In this document: one piece after another, positions 6,041 through 12,307 of the stretch
How positions within the stretch are numbered: the stretch's first letter is position 1
Layout of the letters: each line of letters begins with the position of its first letter
From: Lachnospiraceae bacterium
GTDB lineage: Bacteria > Bacillota > Clostridia > Lachnospirales > Lachnospiraceae
Direction of reading: 5' to 3'
NCBI GenBank assembly: GCA_900759225.1
Contig: CAAEUM010000167.1
Span: forward strand, 1-12,307
Length of the DNA stretch: 12,307 nt
Notes under the pieces: generated by a model
The model's input: the letters and a program-made list of their open reading frames with translations, nothing else
Database searches by the model: none
Told to the model about the DNA's origin: nothing
Program-made: the position numbers and the translations under genes

Positions 6041-6365
6041 AAAAAAGCTATTTGGGCTGATCGGCCTTGCAGCAAAAGCCAGAAAAGTGGTCAGCGGAGA
6101 ATTTTCTACGGAGAAATCCATTAAGAGCGGAAAGTCATGCCTGGTGATCATATCGGAAGAAGCTTCGGATAATACGAAGAAAATGTTTACAAATATGTGT
6201 ACTCACTATAAAGTTCCTATCTGTCTGTTTGGCACAAAGGAAGAGCTGGGGCATGCTATGGGGCAGCAGCTCCGGGCGTCCCTGTCGGTGGAAGATGCTG
6301 GGTTTGCAAAGTCAATGGCGGAACAAATGAATATGAATGGAGGTAGTTTGAATGAGAGTAAGTGA
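6030..6365 (+). CDS. ylxQ: L7Ae/L30e/S12e/Gadd45-family ribosomal-like protein YlxQ
   Basis: This is a small kink-turn RNA-binding fold protein of about 111 residues related to L7Ae. It sits in its conserved place between ylxR and infB. The N-terminus [21 protein letters not shown] is the characteristic family start, followed by a strand-like [15 protein letters not shown], then [18 protein letters not shown]. The exact RNA target is unknown. The proposed TTG start at 6030 is chosen from the AAGGAGA spacing and the family N-terminus; an ATG at 6000 would give 121 residues. It overlaps ylxR by 11 bases and infB by 14 bases, an unusually tight packing. The tail after residue 95 ([16 protein letters not shown]) contains the infB ribosome binding site and may be poorly constrained. 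Confidence 0.9.
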   Translation: MVNKKKLFGLIGLAAKARKVVSGEFSTEKSIKSGKSCLVIISEEASDNTKKMFTNMCTHYKVPICLFGTKEELGHAMGQQLRASLSVEDAGFAKSMAEQMNMNGGSLNESK

Positions 6366-9108
6366 GCTGGCAAATGAGCTGGGTAAGACCAGTAAAGAGA
6401 TATTAGAGATTATAAAGCAAAAGGACAATGGGGCTGCGCTGTATGCGGCTTCCAATGTGTCCAAGGAACAGGAGACTATGGTAAGGGATTCCTTTAATCA
6501 GAAGAAGGAGGCTCCAAAGGCAGAGCCTGCCAAGAAGAAGCTGACAGCGGTATTCAGACCGCAGAATGCAAAGGAACAGATCAAGCGCCCGATCCCAAAG
6601 CCTGCTCCAAAGCCGGAGCCGGTAAAGGCACAGGAGGCAGCGCCTGCGGCAAAGATACCGGAGGAGCGGGGAGCACAGGCAGCGCCTGCAGAGAATACAC
6701 AGGCAAACCGCGACAATAACCGCCAGGGAGGCTATCAGGGAAGCCGCGATGGAAACCGCACAGGTTATCAGGGAAATCGTGACAACAACCGTACAGGAGG
6801 TTACCAGGGAAGCCGTGATAACAACCGCCAGGGAGGTTATCAGGGAAATCGTGATGGAAACCGCTCCCAGGGAGGCTATCAGGGAAATCGTGATGGAAAC
6901 CGCTCCCAGGGAGGCTATCAGGGAAATCGTGACGGAAACCGCCCCCAGGGAGGCTATCAGGGAAATCGTGATGGAAACCGCCCACAGGGAGGTTACCAGG
7001 GAAGCCGTGATGGAAACCGTCCAGGAGGTTATCAGGGAAATCGTGATGGAAACCGTCAGGGAGGATTTTCTTCAGGCCGCCAGGGCGGCTTTGGAGGCCG
7101 TCCGGTAGAGGATAAGGACAGGGATATGGCAAGAGGCAACCGCGACAGCCGCCGCCCGGGAAGCCGCGACAGCAAGCCAAGCTTTGATACCCCGATCCAG
7201 ACAAAGCCAACCAGCAACCGTCAGAATAAGAATGCACATAAGAATGATCGCTACGATAAGCGCGACCGCGACGAGGAGACAAAGAAGGCACCAAAGACAG
7301 GAAAGGGCGCGTTCATTATGCCTCAGCCAAAGAAGGAGGAGGCAAAGGTAGAGGATATTAAGACCATTACCCTTCCGGAGCGCCTTACCATTAAGGAGCT
7401 GGCTGACAAGATGAAACTGCAGCCTTCTGTTATTGTAAAGAAGCTGTTCTTAAAGGGCCAGATGGTTACCTTAAATCAGGAGATCGACTATGAGCAGGCA
7501 GAAGAGATCGCCATGGAATTTGACGTTCTCTGTGAGCAGGAAGAGAAGGTAGACGTAATCGCAGAGCTGTTAAAAGAGGATGAGGAGAAGGATGAGGATA
7601 TGGTTTCCAGACCGCCGGTTGTCTGCGTTATGGGCCATGTTGACCATGGTAAGACCTCCCTTCTGGATGCAATCCGCCAGAGTAATGTAACTGCAAGAGA
7701 GGCAGGCGGTATTACCCAGCATATCGGTGCTTCTGTGATCGATGTAGGCGGACGAAAGATCACCTTCCTTGATACGCCAGGCCATGAGGCATTTACAGCC
7801 ATGCGTATGAGAGGTGCACAGTCAACGGATATTGCAATCCTGGTAGTTGCAGCAGATGACGGCGTAATGCCTCAGACTGTAGAGGCGATCAACCATGCAA
7901 GGGCTGCAGGCGTTGAGATCATTGTTGCTGTAAACAAGATCGATAAGCCAAGTGCTAATGTGGAAAAGGTAAAGCAGGAGCTGACCGAGTATGAGCTGAT
8001 CGCAGAGGACTGGGGCGGCAGCACGATCTTTGTGCCTGTATCTGCCCACACAGGGGAAGGCATCAAGGACTTGCTGGAGATGGTGCTTTTAACTGCAGAT
8101 GTGCTTGAGCTGAAGGCAAATCCAAACCGCAGGGGAAGAGGCCTTGTGATCGAGGCAGAGCTGGATAAGGGCAAGGGCCCGGTTGCCACTGTCCTTGTAC
8201 AGAAGGGTACCTTAAAGGTAGGAGATACCATTGCAGCAGGCGCATGCTACGGAAAAGTCCGCGCCATGATGGATGACAAGGGACGCCGCGTAAAGGTGGC
8301 AGGCCCATCTACACCGGTAGAGATCCTGGGCTTAAATGATGTGCCTCAGGCAGGCGAGGTATTCGTTGCAACTGAGAACGAGAAGGAGGCAAGAAGCTTT
8401 GCAGAAACCTTTATTTCCGAAGGCAAGAATAAGCTGATCGAAGATACAAAGGCAAAGCTGTCACTGGATGACCTGTTCAGCCAGATCAAGGCAGGAAATG
8501 TAAAGGAGCTTCCGCTGATCATCAAGGCAGACGTCCAGGGTTCTGTGGAGGCTGTAAAGCAGAGCCTTGTAAAGCTTTCCAACGAGGAAGTCGTTGTAAA
8601 GGTGATCCATGGAGGCGTAGGTGCGATCAACGAATCCGACGTTACCCTGGCATCTGCATCCAATGCCATTATTATCGGCTTTAATGTACGCCCGGATGCA
8701 ACTGCCAAGTCCATTGCAGAGCGTGAGAAGGTAGACGTACGTCTTTACCGCGTTATCTACCAGGCGATTGAGGATGTAGAGGCAGCTATGAAGGGTATGC
8801 TTGATCCTGTATTTGAGGAGAAGGTAATCGGCCATGCAGTAATCCGTCAGCTGTTTAAGGCTTCCGGTGTAGGCACCATTGCAGGTTCCTATGTGCTGGA
8901 TGGAAAATTCCAGAGAGGCTGCAGCTGCCGTATTAAGAGAGAGGGCGAGCAGATTTTCGAGGGCCCGCTGGCATCCTTAAAACGCTTCAAGGATGATGTA
9001 AAGGAAGTTGCCGCAGGTTATGAGTGCGGTCTTGTATTCGAGAAATTCAACGACCTCCAGGAGGACGATGAGATCGAAGCATACATCATGGTAGAGGTGC
9101 CAAGGTAA
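6352..9108 (+). CDS. infB: Translation initiation factor IF-2
   Basis: IF2 is the GTPase that brings fMet-tRNA to the 30S subunit and promotes subunit joining. The 918-residue protein begins with an IF2N domain ([19 protein letters not shown]), then a Lys/Ala/Pro-rich linker, a ten-unit Arg/Asp/Asn/Gly repeat (120-242), a charged linker, and a second IF2N-type domain (about 335-395). The G domain shows GHVDHGKT (428-435), [14 protein letters not shown] (474-479), NKID (528-531) and SAHTGEG (from 564). Domains II, III and IV follow ([26 protein letters not shown]), ending [11 protein letters not shown]. The ATG at 6352 has GGAGGT (6339-6344) at seven bases spacing. Codons favour AAG, GCA, GTA and ATC more than in the flanking genes, consistent with high expression. 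It overlaps ylxQ by 14 bases. Confidence 0.98.
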   Translation: MRVSELANELGKTSKEILEIIKQKDNGAALYAASNVSKEQETMVRDSFNQKKEAPKAEPAKKKLTAVFRPQNAKEQIKRPIPKPAPKPEPVKAQEAAPAAKIPEERGAQAAPAENTQANRDNNRQGGYQGSRDGNRTGYQGNRDNNRTGGYQGSRDNNRQGGYQGNRDGNRSQGGYQGNRDGNRSQGGYQGNRDGNRPQGGYQGNRDGNRPQGGYQGSRDGNRPGGYQGNRDGNRQGGFSSGRQGGFGGRPVEDKDRDMARGNRDSRRPGSRDSKPSFDTPIQTKPTSNRQNKNAHKNDRYDKRDRDEETKKAPKTGKGAFIMPQPKKEEAKVEDIKTITLPERLTIKELADKMKLQPSVIVKKLFLKGQMVTLNQEIDYEQAEEIAMEFDVLCEQEEKVDVIAELLKEDEEKDEDMVSRPPVVCVMGHVDHGKTSLLDAIRQSNVTAREAGGITQHIGASVIDVGGRKITFLDTPGHEAFTAMRMRGAQSTDIAILVVAADDGVMPQTVEAINHARAAGVEIIVAVNKIDKPSANVEKVKQELTEYELIAEDWGGSTIFVPVSAHTGEGIKDLLEMVLLTADVLELKANPNRRGRGLVIEAELDKGKGPVATVLVQKGTLKVGDTIAAGACYGKVRAMMDDKGRRVKVAGPSTPVEILGLNDVPQAGEVFVATENEKEARSFAETFISEGKNKLIEDTKAKLSLDDLFSQIKAGNVKELPLIIKADVQGSVEAVKQSLVKLSNEEVVVKVIHGGVGAINESDVTLASASNAIIIGFNVRPDATAKSIAEREKVDVRLYRVIYQAIEDVEAAMKGMLDPVFEEKVIGHAVIRQLFKASGVGTIAGSYVLDGKFQRGCSCRIKREGEQIFEGPLASLKRFKDDVKEVAAGYECGLVFEKFNDLQEDDEIEAYIMVEVPR
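6709..7077 (+). repeat. Ten-unit tandem repeat inside infB ([12 protein letters not shown] type)
   Basis: Residues 120-242 of IF2 consist of ten units of 11, 12 or 13 residues, each starting RDNNR or RDGNR and ending GGYQGN or GGYQGS; the last unit ends GGFSSG. Unit lengths in order are 12, 11, 12, 12, 13, 13, 13, 13, 12 and 12. At the DNA level the units at 6850-6888 and 6889-6927 are identical over 39 bases and the next differs at two positions, so recent duplication is likely. The composition (Gly, Arg, Asn, Asp, Gln, Tyr) predicts a disordered chain similar in flavour to eukaryotic RGG/RG regions. Confidence 0.95.
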
Positions 9109-9124
9109 GAATGGTTCAGGGATG

Positions 9125-9157
9125 AAGGGCACTGCCTGCACAGTCAGCAGCGCCCTT
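9125..9157 (+). promoter_or_regulatory. Hairpin in the infB-rbfA gap
   Basis: AAGGGC (9125-9130) pairs with GCCCTT (9152-9157), and CTGC (9132-9135) pairs with GCAG (9147-9150), separated by one A/C mismatch. The loop is 11 bases. No T-run follows, so full termination is unlikely. It occupies most of the 79-base gap between infB and rbfA, the longest gap inside the operon. It may be an RNA processing or mRNA stability element, or a partial terminator that lowers downstream expression. Confidence 0.5.
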
Positions 9158-9187
9158 TGAGCCCATAAAAGAGAAAGAGGGATCATA

Positions 9188-9565
9188 ATGCGAAAAAACA
9201 GCATTAAAAATACAAGAATCAATATGGAGGTCCAGAGAGAGCTCAGTGAAATAATCCGCTCCGGGATCAAGGATCCCAGAATCCATCCCATGACAAGTGT
9301 TGTGGCTGTGGAGGTGACACCTGACCTGAAATACTGCAAGGCCTATATCAGTGTCCTTGGGGACGAGGAAGCCGGAAAATCAACCATTGAGGGATTGAAG
9401 AGTGCAGAGGGCTATGTACGCCGGGAGCTTGCAAGCCGCATAAATCTGCGCAATACCCCACAGGTAAAATTCATTCTGGATCAGTCCATTGAGTATGGCG
9501 TTAATATGTCAAGGCTGATCGACGAGGTGACAAAGGATCTTCATCACGAGGAGGAAGAAGAATGA
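9188..9565 (+). CDS. rbfA: 30S ribosome-binding factor RbfA
   Basis: RbfA is a KH-fold protein that binds the 30S subunit during late 16S rRNA maturation and is important for cold adaptation in model species. The 125-residue length is typical. Family features include the N-terminal helix RINMEVQRELSEIIRSGIKDPRI, the VTPDLKYCKAYISVLGD strand region, and RINLRNTPQVKFILDQSIEYGVNMSRLID near the C-terminus. It ends in an acidic tail (HHEEEEE). GAGGGA lies five bases before the ATG. Its stop codon overlaps the nrnA start by four bases (ATGA), suggesting coupling. Confidence 0.97.
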   Translation: MRKNSIKNTRINMEVQRELSEIIRSGIKDPRIHPMTSVVAVEVTPDLKYCKAYISVLGDEEAGKSTIEGLKSAEGYVRRELASRINLRNTPQVKFILDQSIEYGVNMSRLIDEVTKDLHHEEEEE

Positions 9566-10515
9566 CCGCATTAGGACAGCTGCTTGAAAAAGCTGAGTCT
9601 GTTGTGATCCTGGGTCATGTGCGCCCGGACGGGGACTGTCTGGGCTCTGCCCTGGGATTGTGGAATTATCTTCAGGCTAATTATCCGAAGCTGACTGCCG
9701 CTGTTTATCTGGAAACGCCCTCACCGAAGTTTTCTTATTTAAAGGGCTTTGACATGGTAAAAAGCCAGGCAGATGAGAAGGTATATGATCTGTGCGTCTG
9801 CCTGGACAGCGGTGATAAGGATCGGCTGGGAGATTTTGCCTGCTATCTGGAACGGGCAAGGCTTAGTATCTGCCTGGATCATCATGTGACAAACGCAGGC
9901 TATGCTCAGGAAAATATAGTGGCAGGCAGTGCCAGCTCCACCTGTGAGGTGCTGTATGGACAGCTGGAGGAGGAAAAAATTGACCGTGCTGTTGCAGAAT
10001 GCCTTTACACAGGCCTGATTCACGATACAGGCGTGTTCAAGTATTCCTGTACCTCCGCCTATACGATGGAAATTGCAGGAAAGCTGATGGAAAAGGGCAT
10101 TGATTTCGGCAGCATTATTGACAACAGCTTTTATAAAAAGACCTATGTGCAGAATCAGATCTTAGGAAGGGCCCTTTTGGAGAGCGTTCCCTTCTTTGGC
10201 GGAAAGTGCATTTTCAGTGCGATCCGCCGGGAGATCATGGATTTTTACGGCGTAGAGGGCAAGGACATGGACGGTATTATTGATCAGCTGCGCCTTACGG
10301 ACGGGGTGGAGGTTTCCATTTTCATGTATGAAACCGGGCCACAGGAATTTAAGGTCAGCATGCGCTCTGTAAGCCAGGTGGATGTAAGCCGCATCGCCCT
10401 TTATTTTGGCGGCGGCGGCCATGTGCGTGCTGCGGGCTGTACCATGTCCGGCAGCATCCATGATGTCATTAACAACCTTTCTCTGCACATTGCAAGGCAG
10501 CTGGAGACGAAATAA
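9562..10515 (+). CDS. nrnA: DHH/DHHA1 phosphoesterase, NrnA-type oligoribonuclease/pAp phosphatase
   Basis: NrnA-type enzymes degrade very short RNA oligonucleotides and dephosphorylate 3'-phosphoadenosine 5'-phosphate in Gram-positive bacteria; related members cleave cyclic-dinucleotide breakdown products. The 317-residue protein shows the N-terminal GHVRPDGDCLGSA with His19, Asp23 and Asp25, the CLDSGD segment, the signature DHH at 106-108 (CLDHHVTN), the GLIHDTGVFKY segment, and the DHHA1 substrate motif GGGGHVRAAG (from 283). The metal-binding residues look intact. Its position between rbfA and truB is the conserved one. It overlaps rbfA by four bases. Which substrate dominates cannot be told from sequence. 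Confidence 0.93.
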   Translation: MTALGQLLEKAESVVILGHVRPDGDCLGSALGLWNYLQANYPKLTAAVYLETPSPKFSYLKGFDMVKSQADEKVYDLCVCLDSGDKDRLGDFACYLERARLSICLDHHVTNAGYAQENIVAGSASSTCEVLYGQLEEEKIDRAVAECLYTGLIHDTGVFKYSCTSAYTMEIAGKLMEKGIDFGSIIDNSFYKKTYVQNQILGRALLESVPFFGGKCIFSAIRREIMDFYGVEGKDMDGIIDQLRLTDGVEVSIFMYETGPQEFKVSMRSVSQVDVSRIALYFGGGGHVRAAGCTMSGSIHDVINNLSLHIARQLETK

Positions 10516-10518
10516 ACC

Positions 10519-11481
10519 ATGTATCACGGTATTATAAATGTATATAAGGAGCCGGGCTATACCTCCCATGATGTGGTAGCCCGGCTCAGAGGGATTTTAA
10601 AACAGAAAAAAATAGGGCACACAGGGACCCTGGACCCGGCGGCAGAGGGAGTGCTTCCGGTATGTCTGGGAGCCGGTACAAGGCTGTGCGATATGATGGC
10701 AGACCGCAGCAAAACCTATGAGGCTGTTTTGCTTCTGGGGATTTCTACAGATACCCAGGACACAACAGGGGAAATCCTTACAGAGGACAGGGATAAGGCC
10801 CTTACTTTGCAGGAGGATGAGGTGCGCCGGGCAGTTATGGGATTTCTGGGGGATTATGCCCAGATTCCCCCTATGTATTCTGCCCTTAAAGTAGATGGAA
10901 AGAAGCTTTATGAGCTTGCAAGGGCAGGCAAAGAGGTGGAGCGCCAGGCAAGGATGGTGCAGATACAGGAGCTTGAAATCGGGGACATAGATCTTCCCCG
11001 GGTAAAAATCAGAGTAAGCTGTTCAAAGGGAACCTATATCCGCACACTCTGCCATGATATCGGGCAGCTTTTGGGCTGCGGAGGCTGTATGGAGCATCTG
11101 ACCCGCACAAGGGTTGGGAATTTCCATATACAGGACAGTGTAAAGCTGGACGAGCTGGAGCAGATCCGCGATAATGGACTTTTAGGGCAGTATATTACGC
11201 CGGTGGAGGAAGCCCTGTCCTGCTATGAGGCCCTTTTTGCACTGCCGGAGGGGGATAAAGCCCTTTTTAACGGGAATCCATGCTTTAAGCAGCAGCTTGA
11301 CTGGGGCAGGAAGGAAGGTCAGGGCCGGCCGGAAGATGGGCAGCGGTTCAGACTCTACAGCAGTGAAGGGCGTTTTGCAGGTGTTTATGAATACCAGTCT
11401 GAGAAGCACTGGTGGAAGCCCTGGAAAATGTTTTTGTCTATGGATGAAACTTTTACAAGCAAGAAGGAAGAACTGGGATGA
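10519..11481 (+). CDS. truB: tRNA pseudouridine(55) synthase TruB
   Basis: TruB makes pseudouridine 55 in the T-loop of tRNAs. The 320-residue protein has the N-terminal GIINVYKEPGYTSHDVV and the catalytic motif GHTGTLDPAAEGVLPV with Asp39 as nucleophile. Further motifs are YSALKVDGKKLYELAR and CSKGTYIRTLCHDIG. The C-terminal 70 residues (HWWKPWKMFL near the end) are a PUA-like RNA-binding region. The start lies three bases after the nrnA stop. The nearest purine-rich site, GGAG at 10503-10506, is 12 bases away, so initiation probably relies on coupling to nrnA translation. The stop overlaps ribF by four bases (ATGA). Confidence 0.97.
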   Translation: MYHGIINVYKEPGYTSHDVVARLRGILKQKKIGHTGTLDPAAEGVLPVCLGAGTRLCDMMADRSKTYEAVLLLGISTDTQDTTGEILTEDRDKALTLQEDEVRRAVMGFLGDYAQIPPMYSALKVDGKKLYELARAGKEVERQARMVQIQELEIGDIDLPRVKIRVSCSKGTYIRTLCHDIGQLLGCGGCMEHLTRTRVGNFHIQDSVKLDELEQIRDNGLLGQYITPVEEALSCYEALFALPEGDKALFNGNPCFKQQLDWGRKEGQGRPEDGQRFRLYSSEGRFAGVYEYQSEKHWWKPWKMFLSMDETFTSKKEELG

Positions 11482-12307
11482 GGTATATTGCAGGTACCAC
11501 AGAATTTCAGATAGAAGAACCGACCATTGTTACACTGGGGAAATTTGATGGAAGGCACAGAGGGCACCAGAAGCTTTTAGGAACCATGAAGGAGCTGAAA
11601 AAAAGTACGGGATATGCCACTGCTATTTTTACCTTCAGCATTGCCCCGGCAGCACTGATGACGGGAGAACCCCAGACAGTGATCACTACCAATCTGGAGC
11701 GCCGGAACAATATGGAAAAAACCGGGATTGATTACCTGGTGGAATATCCCTTCAGCCAGGATATGCGCCATATGGGGCCGGATGAATTTGTCCGGAAGAT
11801 CCTGGTGGGATACATGGCTGCAAGGGTGATCGTAGTAGGGCCGGACTGCAGCTTTGGCTATAAGGGGGCCGGAGATGCCCGGCTTTTAAGGGAGCTGTCC
11901 GGGGAGCTTGGATATGAGCTTTATGTAATTGAAAAGGAAAAGGATGATTTAAGGGATATCAGCAGCACCTACATCCGGGAGGAATTGGATGCGGGAAATG
12001 TAGAAAAGGCCAATGAACTTCTGGGAGAGCCCTATGCGATCCATGGCACAGTTGTCCATGGAAATCATATTGGAGGCCGTATTCTTGGTTTTCCAACGGC
12101 TAATATTATCCCGCCGCCGATTAAGCGCCTTCCGAAATTCGGGGTTTATGTATCCCGGGTCCTGGTAGACGGCGTTTCTTACTGCGGCGTTACTAATATA
12201 GGAAGGAAGCCTACGATCCAAGGTGAAAATCCGGTGGGTGTTGAAACCTATCTTTTTGGTTTAGACGAAAGCCTTTATGGGAAGAATATAGAGGTACAGC
12301 TTCTTAA
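11478..12307 (+). CDS. ribF: Bifunctional riboflavin kinase/FAD synthetase RibF (3' end cut by the window)
   Basis: RibF phosphorylates riboflavin to FMN and adenylates FMN to FAD. The frame is open from ATG 11478 to the window end, giving 276 complete codons without a stop, so the C-terminus lies outside. The N-terminal FAD synthetase (nucleotidyltransferase) domain has TLGKFDGRHRGHQKL with His27 and His30, VVGPDCSFGYKG and ISSTYIREEL. The riboflavin kinase domain follows, with HGTVVHGN, GFPTANI (204-210), FGVYVSRV and NIGRKPTI, and the last residues seen are IEVQLL. The usual family length is near 310, so about 30-35 residues are missing. It overlaps truB by four bases. AGAAGGAAG upstream serves as ribosome binding site inside truB. 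Confidence 0.95.
   Translation, partial: MRYIAGTTEFQIEEPTIVTLGKFDGRHRGHQKLLGTMKELKKSTGYATAIFTFSIAPAALMTGEPQTVITTNLERRNNMEKTGIDYLVEYPFSQDMRHMGPDEFVRKILVGYMAARVIVVGPDCSFGYKGAGDARLLRELSGELGYELYVIEKEKDDLRDISSTYIREELDAGNVEKANELLGEPYAIHGTVVHGNHIGGRILGFPTANIIPPPIKRLPKFGVYVSRVLVDGVSYCGVTNIGRKPTIQGENPVGVETYLFGLDESLYGKNIEVQLL

Noticed and set aside
6709..7077. CRISPR-like array, because of regularly spaced repeats of about 36-39 bases
   Set aside because: There are no unique spacers between repeats; the units are contiguous, in frame and coding inside infB.
6749..7108. Second forward open frame (about 119 residues, [17 protein letters not shown] repeats) inside infB
   Set aside because: Same repeat artefact in the +1 frame; the IF2 frame is certain and fully explains the DNA.
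6581..7294. Long antisense open frame (about 237 residues, His/Phe/Pro/Gly-rich) opposite infB
   Set aside because: It is a by-product of the tandem repeat: units are a multiple of three bases and stop-free on both strands, so long repetitive frames appear automatically. There is no ribosome binding site or recognisable domain.

Overview
The window looks like a chromosomal housekeeping segment of a low-to-mid GC Firmicute, most likely a clostridial (Lachnospiraceae-type) bacterium. This is inferred from the gene order rimP-nusA-ylxR-ylxQ-infB-rbfA-nrnA-truB-ribF, strong AGGAGG-type ribosome binding sites, the compact NusA with an acidic tail, and protein sequence style. No rRNA, tRNA, CRISPR array, transposon or phage gene is visible. 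Every gene I support lies on the + strand.

Region 1 (1-2605) is a probable co-transcribed set: truA (tRNA pseudouridine synthase), a cation diffusion facilitator (CDF) metal transporter overlapping truA by an ATGA junction, and 21 bases later a small ECF-type sigma factor with no anti-sigma gene beside it. A near-consensus sigma-A promoter precedes truA. An open frame running in from the left edge may be the tail of an upstream gene.

Region 2 (2606-3897) is nagA (N-acetylglucosamine-6-phosphate deacetylase) with its own extended -10 promoter. Inverted repeats lie around that promoter and at the start of its roughly 105-base leader, which suggests regulation.

Region 3 (3898-12307) is the translation/transcription-factor operon. 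It opens with a 12-base palindrome, a TTGCAT-17-TATAGT promoter and an 11-bp perfect hairpin in the leader. Then follow rimP (30S maturation), nusA (elongation/termination), ylxR (rnpM), the L7Ae-like ylxQ, infB (IF2), rbfA (30S maturation), the DHH phosphoesterase nrnA, truB (tRNA psi55) and ribF (riboflavin kinase/FAD synthetase, cut by the right edge). Genes are tightly packed with several overlaps, consistent with translational coupling. Together they link ribosome assembly, initiation, RNA modification and RNA turnover.

Nothing here is clearly a novel system. The parts most worth a second look are: a ten-copy [16 protein letters not shown] repeat in the linker of IF2; a CDF transporter whose cytoplasmic domain appears duplicated and which carries an N-D/D-D transport site; the orphan ECF sigma factor next to it; and the hairpins in the nagA leader, the rimP leader and the infB-rbfA gap.
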